From Phaseolus vulgaris (Eukaryota; Streptophyta; Magnoliopsida; Fabales; Fabaceae): 64,000 bases of DNA. Shown here piece by piece: positions 48,942-58,701 of the stretch. Every line of letters starts with the position of its first letter. The first letter of the stretch is position 1. A program made the translations under genes and the position numbers. The notes below the pieces were generated by a model. The model was not told where the DNA came from. It made no database searches and saw only the letters and a program-made list of their open reading frames with translations. The stretch lies in NCBI RefSeq assembly GCF_000499845.2, contig NC_023749.2, positions 46,260,108 to 46,324,107 on the forward strand, written 5' to 3'.

Positions 48942-49049
48942 TGCCTAAAAGTTTTTTAAAACCAATCAAGATTTTGAAAGAGAACAGAAAAAAAAAAACC
49001 AAGAACAGCAAAGAGGGAAATAAAAATCAGAGAGAAGCGCAGCAGAGCT

Positions 49050-49060
49050 CTTCGATACCA
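49050..49060 (-). other. Primer-binding site of the chimeric element
   Basis: On the minus strand TGGTATCGAAG follows the outer repeat after one base and resembles the initiator tRNA-Met site, with two changes in the last four positions compared with TGGTATCAGAG, which is found at the other end of the element (44930-44920). Confidence 0.6.
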
Positions 49061-49061
49061 T

Positions 49062-49181
49062 ATTACAAAGTGGATTTTAAGCCTAACTCAACCCCATAAA
49101 ACCGGCTCATAGGGTTGAGGTTTGCACCCACTTATATACAATGAAAGGTTGTACTCTCTAGTCGATGTGAGATTTCCAACA
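49062..49181 (-). repeat. Outer 120-bp terminal repeat, right
   Basis: Serves as the 5' LTR for the minus-strand element. It is followed on the plus strand by ATTTGT (49182-49187), the target duplication, and then by the interrupted ankyrin exon. Confidence 0.8.
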
Positions 49182-49187
49182 ATTTGT

Positions 49188-50418
49188 TCAACCTCCTTTG
49201 CATGTTGCTGCACGTACCGGACATGTTCAATTTGCTAACGAGATCATGATATTAAAACCTTCATTTTCATGGAAATTCAATCTCCAAGGACTCAGACCAG
49301 TCCACCTTGCTCTAGAACAAGGTCACACCAGAATGATCTATCACTTTATAGAAATGGACAAAGAACTTGTTCGAGCCAAAATGAGAGGAGGTCTCACACT
49401 CCTACATTTGGCAAGTCAATCTGGAGATATAAACCTTTTAAGTATGTTTCTCAAAGCTTGCCCAGATTCGGTAAAAGATTTGACTGCTAGAAATGAGACT
49501 GCACTGCATTTATACGAGAGATTTGAGGTTTTGGAGTTCTTACTTAGATGGCTCAAGACAAATATTGTTGAGTTACAAACCGTTTTGAAGCAGGAAGACG
49601 TGGAGGACAACACCATTCTACACATTGCAGCAACAAAAAATGACACGAAGGTAAATCTATCTTTCTGTGAATTTAGTGTTGTTAGTTATAAAGCACAAAT
49701 AACACCTTAAAAAGATTCATAAGTTGTTAGAGGGATTTATCTAACTCATTTGAAAGCTTGTGAACAATATTGTGTACAGGCAATGAAATTGTTGATAAGG
49801 GAGATGATGACAAATTTAGATGCTGCAAATTTGCTGGGCCAAAGGGCATTTGATATAATAGAAAACCAAGAAATTAAAAAATATTTAGCGGAAGCTGAAG
49901 TAAGAGTTAGGAGAGGTAGGAAAGTCTCCTCATTAATTAGATCTATCCACGAGTGGATAATTCAGTGGATAATTCGATACACTGGAATGAAAGAGAAAAT
50001 GTCGAATGAGACACGAAACGCTTACATGATAGCGGCTACTCTTGTTGCAACAGCAACCTATCAAACAATACTGAGTCCACCTGGTGGACTTCATCAGATT
50101 GATGCAGCTAACACTAATAACACGATCATTCCAGATTCTCAAGTATCCATTGTCTATGAAGGGACATCAGTACTGTCACCCTCAGATTTTATGTTCTTTT
50201 CTACGGTAAATACGTGTGCCTTTCTCACATCCACTATCGCAATTACTTATATGATGCCTAAGCATGTTGGAGGCTTTCTACTGTATGGGTCAATACATCT
50301 CCTAACAATGAGCTACTTCTTATCTCTGATGATCATATCTCCCAAACCCGGAAACTTTTCGAATCTCGTTTTCTTAGTATTTATTCCAATACAGACGCTG
50401 GCTTCCATTTTGTTTTAG
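49188..50418 (+). CDS. Ankyrin repeat-PGG membrane protein (BDA1-like), main part
   Basis: Two exons: 49188-49650 and 49780-50418, with donor GTAAAT and acceptor TGTACAG; phase is kept. With the first 98 bases at 44699 the protein would be 399 aa, normal for BDA1-type proteins. Ankyrin repeats follow 'PLHVAARTGHVQFANEI', 'RPVHLALEQGHTRM', 'LTLLHLASQSGDINL', 'ETALHLYERFEVLEF' and 'NTILHIAATKNDTK'. Exon 2 adds 'MTNLDAANLLGQRAFDIIEN', a basic linker, and a PGG domain (AATLVATATYQTILSPPGG) with about four hydrophobic segments ending at ILF and TAG. BDA1 and relatives are plasma-membrane ankyrin proteins acting with receptor-like proteins in immunity; that role here is inferred from family only. 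The body has no internal stop, but the upstream exon is cut off by the retroelement. The nearest in-frame ATG is 49198, after the junction. Confidence 0.8.
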
Positions 50419-51158
50419 AGACCTAGATCCAAATATTTCCATTGACAGTTATAATTCACTCATTATAGTGATAAACATGCACAAGTACTTTTATTTTAAG
50501 TTTTATTTCTGCGATTGGATTTTTTTCAGTCCATTATGTTTCTCCTTTGCGCATATACATTATATTATCTTCAAACATGATGGATGCATGGTTACCAATT
50601 TTTTCTTCTAAAAGATAACACTCTTAAAAAATTTATTTATCAAAATTAAAAAATTTAGAATGGTTACATGCGAAGCAAATATATTTCGCACAATATATTC
50701 ATAAGTACCATTTTTAATTATCATTTTTAATTAATTATAAGAAATAACTATTTACAATGAAAGTGTCACTGACATTCCTGACTAATCACATTGTTTTGTG
50801 ATTCTACTTATTTCATAAGAAGCCCCACATATCTCAAACAAATGGTAGATTGATAATGAACATCAATTTATAAATTTAAATTAATTAGGTGTGCTTGATA
50901 AATTTTTTTTTGTTATTAGTGCTTACTTCAAATATAACATTTTGAAGCACAAACCAAGTGAGATACCAAAACCTGACAAATATATGTTGTTTTATTGCTT
51001 TTGTATGTTAGTTAAATGTTTTAATTAAGTTTGTATAGAGTTGTAGTTTAATAAAAAAATTGAACACTATGAATGTGACAATGCAATGAATGACGACCAT
51101 TTCACAAACTATTATTGAAAGAGGTTGTGATTAGGTAAATGTTTAACTAGTTTAATAT
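50419..51158. other. 3' flank of the ankyrin gene, AT-rich
   Basis: The first ~330 bases match the flank of the unit-A pseudogene, marking the end of the duplication. The rest shows no gene. AT-rich sequence prevents a confident poly(A) signal call. Confidence 0.5.
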
Positions 51159-51232
51159 CGCTACAAGATAAAAGGGTTCTAACGAAAGTTATTTAGCGAA
51201 AGTTGATATAATTTTAGGAATTAATTTAATTA

Positions 51233-51645
51233 ACGGAGGTTTTTTTAATCTTCGTTAAGTTTCAAAAGTTATTAAAAAATCTTAGCAAAATAACGGAGGT
51301 TTTTTTAACCTTCGTTAAATTTCAAAGTTTTATTTTAAAACCTTAGCAAAATAACAAAGGTTTTTTTAACCTTCGACAAAAGTTTATTCTAAAACATGAA
51401 CACGAAGACTTTTTTTAACCTTCATTAAATTCTAAACGTTTATTCTAAAACTTTAGCAAAATAACAAAGGTTTTTTTTACCTTCGTTAAATTCAAAAGGT
51501 TTATTCTAAAACCTTAACAAAATAATGAAAGTTTTTTTAACCTTTGTTAAATTCAAAATGTTTTTTTTTTCTAAAACCTCAACAAAATAACGAAGGGTTT
51601 TTTAACCTTCGTTAAATTCCAAAGATTTATGGTAGAACCTCAATA
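51233..51645. repeat. Seven ~60-bp tandem units with built-in hairpin
   Basis: Units begin near 51233, 51292, 51353, 51407, 51463, 51524 and 51588. Each contains ACGAAGGTTTTTTTAACCTTCGTT or a variant split over two halves (AACGAAGG and CCTTCGTT), separated by 'ctaaaaccttagcaaaata'. Every unit can therefore form a short stem. It lies at the left end of a CACTA-like element. Confidence 0.8.
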
Positions 51646-52542
51646 AAACACTTAAAATTTTTCAAACTTCAATAAATAAATATAATTAAATATATTTATA
51701 AATAAATAATTAAAAACTATACAATTTTAATATATTTAATACATTTTATAATTAAATTCTCTAAAATTTTAAAAGTGTAACTTTACATTACAAATAAGTT
51801 TTCTAAGTTTCAAATATTTATTTTAAAAACTTAGCAAAATAACCTTGGATAATAAGTATATCAACAACTAATCTTAGATAATAAGTATTTCAACATTATT
51901 TGCATATTTTTTTATAATTGATGGTAGTTGGTTTATATAATTCCGAGATTTTTTCGTTACGAACTCATATTTCAAAAAACTTGACTTATTTTGTTTTAGC
52001 TTTTGATGTACACTTTTAGTTTTAGTTATAATTGTTAATATTTAATTCTCATAATTTTTGAAATATTTTAAATTAAGGCCTTTATATTAAAAGGCATCTA
52101 ATAATTAATTCATTGTGAAGGTGAGAAGTGATAAAGTTAATTTCTCATCACAATATGTTCTTGCAATCTTTAACCAAGAACACACATGGCTTTAAAGCCC
52201 ACATCTGAGAGATAATGCAATTATTTAGGATATATAAAGCAGTGATAAACACTAGTTGTTATTGAGTTAGGTAACAGTGACTTGTAACCCAAGTTGGGGC
52301 AGTAAGGTGATGGAAGAAGCAATATTGGAGTAAGAAGAAGATAATGCCTTATTTAGTGTTTCTTTTCCTTAGATATAATAGGCATAAGTGTGGCTAAATT
52401 GTGATTTCTTGTTATGATTGTCGCCGGTGATCATTGAGTCTGTGTCGGAGAGCAGTGTGTCTACGGTGGAAGAGAGAAGTTAGGAGGATCACTAGAGGTG
52501 GTGGAAAATGAGATTAAAGGTTATTTCAAACGGCAAGACATT

Positions 52543-52700
52543 TTATGGAAATTTTGAAACACATGGTATTTTACTAAGGTTATTAAATCTGTGGTATTTT
52601 ATGGAGGTTTTTAAACCCATAGTACTTTATGGAGGTTTTAAAACCCATGGTATTTTACGGAGGTTCTTAAACCCAAGGTATTTTTAACAGGGGTTCTGAA
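52543..52700. repeat. ~30-bp minisatellite, right subterminal array
   Basis: About five units of 'ttatggaggttttaaaacccatggtatt' type, related to arrays at 228-352, 24205-24420 and 42905-43120. Confidence 0.65.
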
Positions 52701-52828
52701 AGGCTTTTCCTGAGGTTTAAAAAAACCACTGGCGGGGGAAACTGCAACCCTGGATAAATGACTTAATAGAAATTTGAACTTTGGATAATGTAAAAATAAA
52801 TCCCGTTAAATTTTTTTTTCTTATAGTG

Positions 52829-53740
52829 TATTAAGAAAAAATGTATCTAGTTTATAGGCTAATTTCAAGTTATTATGTTGTGTAGTTATAAATGTCCAAC
52901 TTTTTGAAGCCATGGAATATATTATATTAAATATGGATAACCTACTTTACCAATTTTACAATACATTAGGGTAGAGATATTACATAGTTTTTAAATTTAA
53001 TTCTTTAATTTTATATATGGTTTTTATGTTTTACCATTCTTGATATTTGTAAAACCTATTTACAAATATTTTTTTAATCCTTTATTATATGAGATTATGT
53101 ATGTTTGAGTTATGAACCTTGAGTTATGAATGTATTTCTTTAAAATATCAAAGGACAATTTATGTTTTCATATAGCATTATTGATTATGAATTGGTTGTG
53201 CAACAAATTCAATATAAGCATGTTGTTAAATTGAGAAAAACATGATTAAAAAAAAAATAAAAATGATAAATATAACAGCAATTATATCCATAAACCTCAA
53301 TGTATTCATATATAGAACAACGATTGTCTTAACATTCATTATGGTATGGTCTTTATAACAAAAAAAATATAGGTAAGATATGACGAAAGTTGTGAGTAAA
53401 ACATTTGGTAGGAGACTTTGAGAAAATTGGGTGTTCGAAAAGGGTAAAATAATTATTTTTTTATTATCGAGGATAAAGTCTCTGCATGGCAGTGTGACAC
53501 GTATTTTGTTTGTAATTCAATTGTCAAGTATCAATATTTGTAATGAGAAGGAGAATAAGCTCCTCATGTTCTTCAATAGATTTTGAAAGTATTAAGTCAA
53601 CAAAAACACTAAGGTAAGTGTGATTGAAACCTTTAAACTGGAATTCTAGAAGATGACAATCCATTAAAGAAATTAAGGTAAAATAGTAAAAAGGTTGAAT
53701 GATAAAATCATAAAATTGCAACAAATATGAAAAGCAAAAG
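52829..53740. other. AT-rich DNA, no gene recognised
   Basis: No domain or repeat is evident. A 66-codon minus-strand open frame at 53524-53724 has no family resemblance. The right side adjoins the end of the copia LTR that follows, whose outer border I could not fix. Confidence 0.4.
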
Positions 53741-54098
53741 GTAAAGCTGCATGGAGAAGTCTTTCAAAGACTTTTGTACTCGCACAAGTTAAAGAGCTTC
53801 TTCAAGAGTCATGGAGATAAAGAAAACACGATCGGAGAAGATGAAGGAAAAGTCATGGACTAGGTAAGAAACAAAACTGGGAAAAAAAAATTTATTATTC
53901 GAAACTTTACACAATAAAAAATCTCATTCTTTATGCCTTTCTTCTTACTTTTATTTACAACTCAAGCATTTATAGGTTTTGAAAACCCTAAAAGAACCAA
54001 ACAGAAAAGAAACAAACAAACTCGTTTTCAAAGCGTGAGACAATCTCATCTTTTAAACAATAGACGAACCTAGTCTAATATATGATAGATAGTTATCG

Positions 54099-55730
54099 GT
54101 TTTTTTTCACCAAAATGATGATTTATTTTCCATATTTACGTAAATGGCAAAAGCAGAAAAAAATTATAGAAATGAATAATTCTTGGTCAAAGTTGCCAAT
54201 GGTGTAGGCAACATCAATTAAATTTGTTAATTTATCCACTTTTTACTTTTTAATTAAAGTTTCTAATTGGGTTGATAACTTCAGTTTAAATAAAATTGGA
54301 TACTGGATTGACAATTTCACTTCATTGAAGTTGCCAATTCGGTTGACAAGTTCTGTTGATTTTATTTTTAAAAAGAAATGACAATTAATATTTTTGGAAA
54401 TAAAAATATATAGTTAAAATTAATTTTTTACAATAATTTTAAATAAATTGGGTTAAAAATGAGTTGTGTGGTAAATTAAAAATATTTACTATTTTTTAAA
54501 TATTGTTAAAGTTAAAAATACACTTATAAAAATGTGATATGATTTATGTATAAATTTTTAGATTATATAATATATGAAAGTATAAATTATATAATATGTA
54601 AAAAGTAATAATATACATGTATTTATTTAAAATAAATGTATTAAAAAATAAATAAAAATATTGAATAGAAGTCATTAAAAGAAGATGATATTAAAATATT
54701 TGATAAGAACAACATTGCAAATGATAATTCTACTGTCTAAAAGGACAATTTCCTCTATTATGACCTTCATTGCGACAGTAAGGACATTTTTTTGGCTTGT
54801 TTTGAATTGGTTGATTCATTTCATTATGCAAACGAGTTGTAATTGGTTTGTCCCGAGTTTTTACGTCGCATGTGGGGGTCAGGTATGAAATTTGGTCTGG
54901 TATAAGTAGACCAATAATGTGGAGGTTGATAATGGAATTCAACTTGATATGCCTTTCTAATCGTGTGGAGGTTGTAAACCGAATCAATGAATATCGTCAT
55001 TTGTAAATGACAAGAGGAACAAACGACAATAATGTGACGACAGGGAAGTCGAAGAGCTTGGAAGTGACCACAATCACACCACCAATCATTTAATCTAACC
55101 ACAATCACAACTTTTCCTTTATCTCTATTTTATAATCATGTATGAATTGTACTTATTTATCATTTTATAAATATTGTTTAAACGCTACCCTATTTATTTA
55201 TAACTATATCAACTATAAACGCTACTTCACGAACATAATTTCAATTTTTTAAAAACAACAAAAGTATTTTTAATTTTAACATTATTTAAAAAATACTAAA
55301 TATTTTACATTTATTACATAACCTATTTTTAATCCAACTTAATTTTGGGTAACTTTGTTTCTTGTGAAAACAAAAATTTAGTTTTAATTATTTTTAGTTT
55401 TAATAGTTTTAATTTTAAAAATTATTATTATATAATTTTTTAATTTTAAAAAAATAATTTTTTTTAAAAAATCAACTGAACTTGCCAATCAAATTGGCAA
55501 CTTTAATGGAGTGAAATTGCCAATCAAATGTCCAATTTTATTTAAACTAAAGTTGTCAATCCAGTTAGAAACTTTAATTAAAAAATAAAAAGTGAGGGAT
55601 TAATAAATTTAATTGATGTTGCCTACATCATTGGCAACTTTGACCAAGAATTACCCATTTTTGTAATTTTTTCTGCTTTTATCCATTTACATAAATATGA
55701 AAAAAAATGCACCATTTTGGTGAAAAACCC
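54099..55730. mobile_element. Mutator-like element with long TIRs and 9-bp TSD
   Basis: 54099-54360 and 55455-55730 are inverted copies of about 270 bp (outer tip GGTTTTTTTTCACCAAAATG against GGGTTTTTCACCAAAATGGT). TAGTTATCG lies immediately outside both ends (54090-54098 and 55731-55739), a perfect 9-bp target duplication as expected for Mutator elements. The TIRs themselves contain short repeats of the type 'aagttgccaat'. The interior keeps only the C-terminal end of a transposase on the minus strand, so the element is a deletion derivative. Confidence 0.9.
54730..55108 (-). pseudogene. MULE transposase C-terminus: SWIM zinc finger and CCHC knuckle
   Basis: Readable is 'VRLNDWWCDCGHFQALRLP' with 'CRH' (SWIM pattern CxC...CxH), then 'FIDSVYNLHTIRKAYQVEF' and 'YWSTYTRPNFIPDPHMRRK'. 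After a one-base shift near 54850 the frame continues with 'TTRLHNEMNQPIQNKPKKC', the knuckle CPYCRNEGHNRGNC, and a stop at 54730. This is the tail of MuDR-type transposases. The DDE catalytic domain is absent, since only about 350 bases separate this from the TIR. Non-functional. Confidence 0.85.
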
Positions 55731-55992
55731 TAGTTATCGTCTAGTGTGCATCAAGTGGTTCTTGTCTTCTATTATTAGATGGTCCCCATCTTCTAATGTT
55801 AGACGGACTCATTTTTTACTGTTAGACGGTCTTGCCTTCTATACACCAGATGACCCTCGTCTAAACATGTTAAACAATCCTCGTCTAGTGTGTATTAGAC
55901 AGTTATCATCTTCTGCTACACACTAAATGGTGAGTGTCTAAAACATGTCATCTAACACATGTTATATAGTTTTTGTCTAATATATTTCTCAA

Positions 55993-57148
55993 CATCCTCC
56001 CCTCAAGATGTATTATGTATATTCGTTATACCCAGCTTGGTAACAAACATTTGAAAACCCTCTGATTTAGGACTTTTGTGAACATATTTGTTAGTTGTTC
56101 GAAAGCTTGGATAGGTAGCAGATGAAGGAGATTATCTTGAATCTTCTCACGGACAACATGACAATATATGTCAATGTGTTTCATTCTTTCATGGAAACCG
56201 AGGTTATGTTTGATATGACAAGTTCACTGGTTTTTGTAGTAAAGAACAATAGCAACAGAAACTTGCATATGAAGATCACGAATGATGTAGTTGGACCATT
56301 GTAGCTCACATGCAGTAATGACAACAACTCTATATTCAGCTTCAGAAGAAGAGCGAGAAATAATACTCTATTTCTTTGACTTTCACGAAATAAGAGATGA
56401 CCCAAGGAAAATACACTAGCCAGATGTAAAATGTCTTGTATTTGGGCGAGATGCCCAGTCCGAGTTATTGAAGGCCTTTATGTGCACTTTAGATTTAGCA
56501 TAAAAAAACAAACCATGTGTGGGGATGTGATTGATGTAATGAAGAATATGTCGAGCATCATGATGATGATGAGTTGTACTTGTACGAACTGATTGAGAAG
56601 ATGAACAACAACACTTATATCTGACCTAGTGTTGGTGAGATATAAGAGTTTGCCAATAAGTTTTCTATAAGGATTTGAATCCTCTAGCTTATTTATAGCT
56701 TTAAAAAGAATTTTATTATTAGACATAAGAGGGGTAAAAGAAGGCTTACTTGCAAGAAACCCATTTTCTTCCAAAATGTCAAGTGCATATTCATTTTGAC
56801 ATGCATCAATTTCTTTTTTAGATCTGTCCACTTCCAAACCCAAGAAATATTTGAGTTGTCCAAGATCTTTGATCCTAAAAGACTCATTTAAAAAAAAAAA
56901 ATTCTTAATTTCTTGTAAGGAATCTCTTAAAAGAATAATATCATCTATACACACCAATAAAAATGTGATAGAATTTGATGTCTTTCTAATAAAAAGAGAA
57001 TAATCAGATTTAGATTGATTAAAACCAAATAGTAAGAAAGGATGAAAGCTTAGAAAACCACTAACTGGTGGCTTTTTTTAGCCTATATAAAGACTTTGTG
57101 AGTATGCAAACCTAGTTTTGCTTTCCAGTAATTAACCCTAGAGGAGGT
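55993..57148 (-). pseudogene. Copia RT (3' half) and RNase H, degenerate
   Basis: From about 57140 on the minus strand, 'KSLYRLKKATS' is followed by a stop and 'WFSKLSSFL'. The long piece at 56957-56478 has 'VCIDDIILLRDS' (the YVDD box altered to CIDD), 'FRIKDLGQLKYFLGLEVDRS' and 'KLIGKLLYLTNTRSDISVVV'. RNase H follows in other frames: 'SSSEAEYRVVVITACELQWS', 'LYYKNQ' where YCDN is expected (catalytic Asp lost), and 'GFHERMKHIDIYCHVVREKI'. It ends at the polypurine tract near 55993. Gag, protease, integrase and the 5' LTR are missing, cut at 57149 by the next element. Confidence 0.8.
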
Positions 57149-58143
57149 TGATAAGTGTCTAATTTCCATAATATTTCATATTATAGGCACTTATGAGTAT
57201 TAATTGCTAATTTATATATAAAATAATCCCTAATTTATTAATTTATACCTTTTTAAGTTTTTTAAGATCTTTAATTGAATAAGAGCATTTTATTCCCAAA
57301 TTTGGTGTTAATTGCAGGTTTCTGGGGAAGAATGGAGATTTGGACTAAAGAATAATGATATATGCTAAAAGGAGAAAGCTGGAAGGCCTAGAATGCACAA
57401 AAGAGAGAGAAAAAGTCCAACTCAACAACAAGAATGCGTCAGATTAATTGGGCTATTTTTATGTTTCTATTATTAAGCCCATAAGCATGACATAGGAAGT
57501 CACCTAACCCTGGCAAATTAGGTTAAATAGGGGGCTAGAGGCACAAACCTAGTGTGCAAGATTGATGTAGGCCAAGGAGAGAGGACACCTAAGGTCCAAG
57601 CCCAACAAACCAAAGCCCAATCTGAGGCCAAAGCCCAACCTATGATTACATCTTTCACCATGCCTCAGAGAATTACTAAGAGCAAGGCACTAGCATTAGG
57701 AGATGAGTATCAAATGATGTCTTTTTTTGTAATATGTTTAGAATAGATTTAAAATAGAACATAAAGGGAAGTATGAATAGGAGTATAGGACTTATGAGAA
57801 GTAGTAGAAAAGTCACATTTTGTCATGGGTATGTGACTTGTTTGGACGACATTTTCAAATGCCTTTTCATTTACCTTTGCCTTAATGAATGACCGACCCT
57901 CTACACTATACATAGAGGTGTAATTTGAAGTAAAGTTACTCTTCTCAAATTGAGTGAGAATTTGTGAGACTTGTTCTCCTTTTCCTAGTCTTATCTTGTG
58001 AGTCTTTGGGAGTTCTCAAGTGGCGACAACCTTCACTCATCTTGGAGTCTATTCACCTTCCAAGTGGCGTGTTCCTCTTCCCTTGCTTCAACCACATAAG
58101 TTTTCTGATTTTTCATCTTCTTCTTCCATTTCCATTCCATATC
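57149..58143 (+). repeat. Probable solo or orphan LTR (~1 kb)
   Basis: It starts TGATAAGTGTCTAATTTCC and ends CCATTCCATATCA, a TG...CA span of 995 bp with promoter-like and U5-like composition ('ctcaagtggcgacaaccttc' near the end). The flanks are degenerate coding sequence of two different elements (copia RT to the left, an unrelated minus-strand frame to the right). No internal region follows. No clear target duplication. An open frame at 57552-57746 includes 'QRITKSKALALGDEYQ', reminiscent of gypsy Gag linkers, but is too short to call. Confidence 0.5.
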
Positions 58144-58429
58144 AAAAAAACATGTCTTGAAATCGAAGAACCGCCCCAGCAGAGTTTACTGAGGAGGTTT
58201 CCTTCAGCAAGGTCGGGGTGGCCCATAGGTATAATTTTTTGAAATCTGGGGAAGGAACGGAGGCTCCTCCGGCGACAGGTGGAGTAGCCTGAGCCAGGTT
58301 AGAGCGGGAGGGTGCAGGCCTCTCAGCCTGAGAGGAAGAAGCACCACGAGCTCGCGGTGGGTTGTGAGCTTGAGTTGAAGGGTTTCGTGATGAGGGAGGA
58401 GGATTTGGGGTGATCTTTGAGCGAGTCAT
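58144..58429 (-). pseudogene. N-terminal fragment of an unidentified Pro/Ser-rich protein
   Basis: It starts at 58429 with MTRSKITPNPPPSSRNPSTQ, followed by 'RARGASSSQAERPAPSRSNL' and 'DFKKLYLWATPTLLKETSSV'. The frame runs out of conserved-looking sequence at 58143, where the LTR begins. The Pro/Ser/Arg-rich, low-complexity N terminus and the TE surroundings suggest a transposon-related gene, but I do not recognise the family. 58430-58701 would be its 5' leader. Confidence 0.4.
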
Positions 58430-58701
58430 CGCGGAAGCTGCAAAGGAAGAAGAAAAGAAAAGGTGATCAGGGTTCGAAGAGGCTGACTTGATCGTGAAAG
58501 AAGGGTGAAAAACGAACGAACGAAGGTTCGTTGTAACGAAGACGAAGCCCTAAGTTACGAGAAAGGAGAAATAGAAAAAAACAGCCCGCAGCGTATGCAC
58601 TAGACAGTTAATGGATGATGCGAATCGGTGAAAATGCAGGAAAAACCAGCAGAAGAAGTAAAGGGAGTACCTTTTTATGATCGGAAGAGTGATGAAGGAA
58701 G

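Larger units (their letters stand above)
44797..49181 (-). mobile_element. Chimeric TRIM-like/copia retroelement
   Basis: The outer ends are 120-bp direct repeats (44797-44916 and 49062-49181; minus-strand form TGTTGG ... TTTGTAAT) differing at three positions. ATTTGT lies on both sides. Read on the minus strand the order is outer repeat, PBS (TGGTATCGAAG), leader, copia pol, PPT, a different ~280-bp LTR (45211-44931), then TGGTATCAGAGGTG, then the outer repeat again. The 120-bp repeats resemble TRIM terminal repeats common in legumes. A copia with its own LTR only at the 3' side thus lies inside a TRIM-like frame. The unit-A gene copy lacks the element, so it inserted after the duplication or was lost there. 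Confidence 0.75.
33781..50750. repeat. Tandem segmental duplication, unit B
   Basis: Collinear with 1876-32730 as described there. Unit B lacks the copia, the Pack-CACTA, the 1.6-kb element, the 7.3-kb CACTA and the MITE array of unit A, and carries its own insertions (CACTA-containing block up to 39748, MITE 42376-42758, chimeric retroelement 44797-49181). Its ankyrin-PGG gene is much better preserved. Confidence 0.75.
51159..52828. mobile_element. Non-autonomous CACTA-like element (1.67 kb)
   Basis: The left end is CGCTACAAGATAAAAGGG and the right end, inverted, is CACTATAAGAAAAAAAA. TAT flanks both (51156-51158, 52829-52831). The left end has the second base changed from the CACTA consensus. 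It has two different subterminal arrays: seven ~60-bp units at 51233-51645 and about five ~30-bp units at 52543-52700. No coding sequence was recognised inside. Confidence 0.65.
53750..55992 (-). repeat. Copia 3' LTR split by a Mutator-like element
   Basis: On the minus strand the LTR starts TGTTGAGAAATATATTAGAC at 55992, right after a polypurine tract (TTGAGGGGAGGA). It runs to 55740, is interrupted by the element at 54099-55730, and continues from 54098 (or 54089 without the duplicated 9 bp) to roughly 53750. 'tagac', 'gtctaa' and 'cgtctag' motifs recur on both sides of the insert, showing that they are one sequence. The distal edge is uncertain. Confidence 0.55.
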
